In this document: positions 60,845 to 64,000 of the stretch, in pieces
How positions within the stretch are numbered: position 1 is the first letter of the stretch
Layout of the letters: each line of letters opens with the position of its first letter
Assembly (NCBI RefSeq): GCF_008831285.2
Contig: NC_045148.1
Span: 2,544,001-2,608,000, forward strand
Length of the DNA: 64,000 bases
Direction of reading: 5' to 3'
Source: Nymphaea colorata
Lineage: Eukaryota; Streptophyta; Magnoliopsida; Nymphaeales; Nymphaeaceae
Notes under the pieces: model-generated
The model's input: only the letters and a program-made list of their open reading frames with translations
The model's database searches: none
Told to the model about the DNA's origin: nothing
Program-made: the position numbers and the translations under genes

Positions 60845-61700
60845 CACTATTTAAGAGGCGCAAACATATAAACTTGTGCCTGTGATTTCTAGAGAACTGA
60901 AAAAAGCGTGTACTCGTCCTTTCTAAACATCATCATCGCAAGCGTGCCACAACCGTCAGTGCTGTCGACAGGCATCATTGTGATTACGTAAATCCATTTC
61001 ATAATTCATGTATTTTGTCCCTAGCATAATTCTGTCGCATGAGAGTAGTTTTTTTTAATCTGAAACAATAAAAAAGAAAAGACAAAAATAAACTGATCCT
61101 GGTCGGGCAGCCATTTGGCACGGTAGGAATGTTATATGTTATGATCCTCTACCAAGCGACTGTTTGTAATGACTAAAATATACATGTTGGCTGAATGAAA
61201 AAACTCATTCCCCATAAGGGTACAAATGGGACTCAAAAACTTTTCCTGCATGAAATTATAAAATGCCCCTTTGATTGAACATTCACACCCATAAATACAG
61301 TAAGTAGATGTTATGACCCCTATGAACTAGAAAAAAAGTAGAGAAGTGAAAAATATTTAGGTTGCTCTTAATGTATAAGTCACACAGGAAAATTAGGTTA
61401 TGTGTTTTTTGTTAAAAACAAAAAAAAAAACGAAATGTGATGATAAAACAATATTAATGAATTGGTTTCGGATCCCAAGATATTAATCCAAACGAATTTG
61501 AAGACCCTGCTTCAAACACTAAACCTCTTAGTGAAGACCAAAGTTTGTTTCTACTCCAAAGGTCCTATGTCAAGCCTGGCAACACGTCCGTCTATGTCTA
61601 GACTTTCTTATAAATGTATGCAAAACTTATTTCTCTATAAACTTACTACTGCCTCAAAAGTAATACATAGACGCCATGTATCATCACCGGTATAGACGTC
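60244..61700. other. AT-rich intergenic DNA
   Basis: No gene recognised. It includes a (TA)n run and a CACAAATAAATGAAAATAAG word repeated near 60560 and 60628 as part of a short duplication (AAGTCTTCCACCTA / TTAGTCTGCCATTTA context). Confidence 0.45.
60779..60840. repeat. (TA)n microsatellite
   Basis: Perfect TA run of about 31 units. Confidence 0.95.
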
Positions 61701-62240
61701 CTATTCCTATATTCCCCGAAATTCGTTTTTTTCATGCCGATTTTCTGTTTCTGCCTTCCTCACGGGTTCGCCACGGCCCACAATGTCGTTCGCCTTCCTC
61801 TTCACCATAATTTTTCCCTCCTTCCTCTTTGATCTCGATCGTCGGACGTTCACCCGATGACGCCCCGGTCGGACCTTTTCAATGACACGGATGCTGGACA
61901 AGGAAAATGAAAGGAGAACTTTGTCCTTGGAATTGGCATCTCTGACGACGTCTTTCGTGTTTTAGTCTTCAATGGGATGAATGAAATCCTCTATTGACAG
62001 AGCGGACGAGGAAGAAGAAGACGACGAAGGGAATGACCGCGCAGAGATTAACCTCACCGAAGAGGGCGATCGCGCTTCCGCTGTCTTCTTTCTCCTATGA
62101 TGCCTTTTCCGCGTCAGAGTCGTTGCACGTTCCAGATGAGGACCTGCAGATCTTTCTTTGCGGTCGGCCCACGCTCCTTCGTTTCCCTAATGAAGGAAGC
62201 TACTGAAGGAGAGGACAATGACGGGGAAGCACACGAGTTC
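61701..62240. other. GC-richer island, possible gene fragment
   Basis: About 500 bases with higher GC than both sides. Frames: plus 61994-62206 (70 codons, acidic/Ser-rich end) and minus 61901-61707 (64 codons, Arg/Lys-rich). No domain is recognised. It could be a captured exon, a decayed gene or a transposon terminus. Confidence 0.3.
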
Positions 62241-62694
62241 GGCGACAGATGAAGCAGATTGTTGCTGTTCTTGGGTAAAGCTGTTACCTGTTTGCAAGCA
62301 TATTAGCATCTTAAACTAATGGTTCCCAATCGACAGGTTTGGTTTTATTTAATTATTTTGCTTGGTTTTTTGCTTGTTTATAATTGTTAATTCAAACAGT
62401 TAGAGTTTTTCTATGTTTTTTTTTTTTTGGTTCAGTAGAATGTCTATCAGTACATCAGTAGCCTGCTTGTAGACGGTTATAAGCCTTTTTACGTGTACTT
62501 AACAAAAACATATATCCCTTTATGATGACATCAAATCGTTAGATCATCGTTAGATCATTCTTGATGTGTAACATTCATACAATAGTGCACATGCTGAACA
62601 AGAAGAACAAACAAAAAGGTAACGGTTGGTTTTTACTTTAACAAGCGTGTACATCGGATATATATTCTACTACTAATATGTATATTTACTTTCA

Positions 62695-63030
62695 TGTTTA
62701 AACATTACATATATATATATATATATATACATGAGGTAACCTATGATAACCATGAGATAATGTTTATGAGATAACAAAAAATTTATGAAGATAATGAGAT
62801 AATAAACAGAAGGATATATGAGATAATATTAAATATAAGTATGAAACAATGTTTATGAGATAATAAAAGATTTATGAGATAATGAGATAACGTTAAACAT
62901 AAGTATGAGATAATGTTTATAAGATAATAAAATATTGATGAGATAATGGACGGATGTATGAGATAACACTAAACATAAATGAAATAATGTTTATGAGATA
63001 ATAAATATTTATGAGATAACAAGACAACGT
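62695..63030. repeat. ATGAGATAAT minisatellite with higher-order repeats
   Basis: After a short TA run, the words TATGAGATAAT, AATGTTTATGAGATAA and TAAACATAAGTATGAGA recur. The TGTTTA landmark falls at about 62761, 62850, 62914 and 62989, giving irregular units of 64-89 bp built from shorter ATGAGATAA pieces. Confidence 0.8.
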
Positions 63031-64000
63031 TATAAGTGGGACATAAAAATGAAAATGTTTTTTACTGCTTAAAAGGGTATCTTGGTCATAACGATATGCA
63101 TATATAGAGTGACCAATTTTACCTTTATCGAATCCTCAAATCTTCTTTGTGTGATTTTTGTTTGTATCTCTATAAAAAGTTTCTTTTTGTTTTAATCATG
63201 GATTTTCTTTTTGTCATACTTAAAATGACACTCGAAGTTATATACACAGAGGTGACCTATATACCCAGCTTTGGTCCAGCATGCTCTCTACCAATGCTGA
63301 GCAGATACTAGCTAGGACTAACGACTTAGTGACTTGTGATAATTTAATATTTGGCTTTTCATTCTAAAGGATAGTGCAACATTTAGTTTAGTATCGTGCT
63401 AGAATTTGCTTGCTGCTTCTTGTTAAAGTTTCCAAGCTTTTCTCAAGATTCATGCAACAAATATGCACGCAGAGAGCAAAGAAAGAAAGGAGGTGGGGCA
63501 TTTAAATTTATTTGTAACATTATATACATTTTAGTTTTTTAAGATTTTTATAGCATTCGTTTTATCCTTTTAAAACTCTTTCTTTTTTATGTTAACAGGA
63601 GCATTTTAGTCATTATACGCCCTATGCAACCAGCTTTGGCTTTTCTCTAGATCTTCGATAATTACAAGTTTCTTCAATGCATTGTGTTTGCTTTAAAATT
63701 TATCAATTTCCGCTGCCTTGGCAGCGGTGTGCAGGGGAAGGAATGAGATGTTACTGGATAATCAATTATGAACTGTCAGAGTTCTCCAAAGGTTGAATAT
63801 GTGACGTTGTCTCCAAGGAATTGTTACGATTTTCTGCGGCAAATCTCCTTGTTAGGGAATTCCCTTTCCTTTTCTGTTTTTCCTTGTTCATTTTCCCCCG
63901 TTTTTGTTCCGTGTGGTAATCTCTAATCAGTTAGTACGTTGTTACATTTTTCCTCTGCAACTAGGATGTTGTTATCTCTTTGAATCAGAGGTTGTACTAC
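63031..64000. other. AT-rich sequence, no gene seen
   Basis: No frame over 60 codons and no recognisable RNA gene. Confidence 0.5.

Overview
This is nuclear DNA from a flowering plant. It holds two long-intron genes with clear plant homologues (a WDR26/GID7-type WD40 protein and an NPH3/RPT2-like BTB protein). It also holds an endogenous caulimovirid, plant-type LINE, hAT and Ty3/gypsy sequences, and many AT, GA and CT microsatellites. Introns reach 6.3 kb and most of the window is repeat-derived. The sequence does not fix the species.

Layout. 1-2.5 kb: an LTR-like block, then simple repeats. 2.5-9.57 kb: a decayed, roughly genome-length endogenous pararetrovirus (+ strand) lying between (TA)n tracts. 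A complete 440-bp TRIM retrotransposon with an AGAAC target duplication sits inside its movement-protein region. 9.6-16.3 kb: simple repeats, a 665-bp hAT-like element, and a minus-strand LINE interrupted by a 1,058-bp hAT-like element with a perfect 8-bp duplication. 18.26-31.09 kb: the WDR26-like gene (+), four coding exons, 577 residues. Its last intron holds a 3.4-kb hAT element in the opposite orientation, with a perfect 8-bp duplication, matching ends and a decayed but recognisable transposase. 31.1-42.2 kb: gene-poor DNA with several two-copy tandem duplications and MITE remnants. 43.48-48.25 kb: the NPH3-family gene (+), four coding exons, 630 residues. 50.2-53.3 kb: a 5' fragment of a minus-strand Ty3/gypsy element (LTR, primer-binding site, gag, protease) with a small insertion in gag. 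53.3-64 kb: unassigned repetitive DNA, a pyrimidine-rich block, a second LTR-like block facing the first, and an ATGAGATAAT minisatellite.

The two cellular genes are independent. The first probably encodes a subunit of a GID/CTLH-type ubiquitin ligase, the second a CUL3-type substrate adaptor. The most informative structure is the nesting of mobile elements: TRIM in pararetrovirus in TA-rich repeat, hAT in LINE, hAT in a WDR26 intron, and a MITE-like element in gypsy gag. Junction duplications give a relative insertion order. I found no tRNA, rRNA or CRISPR array.
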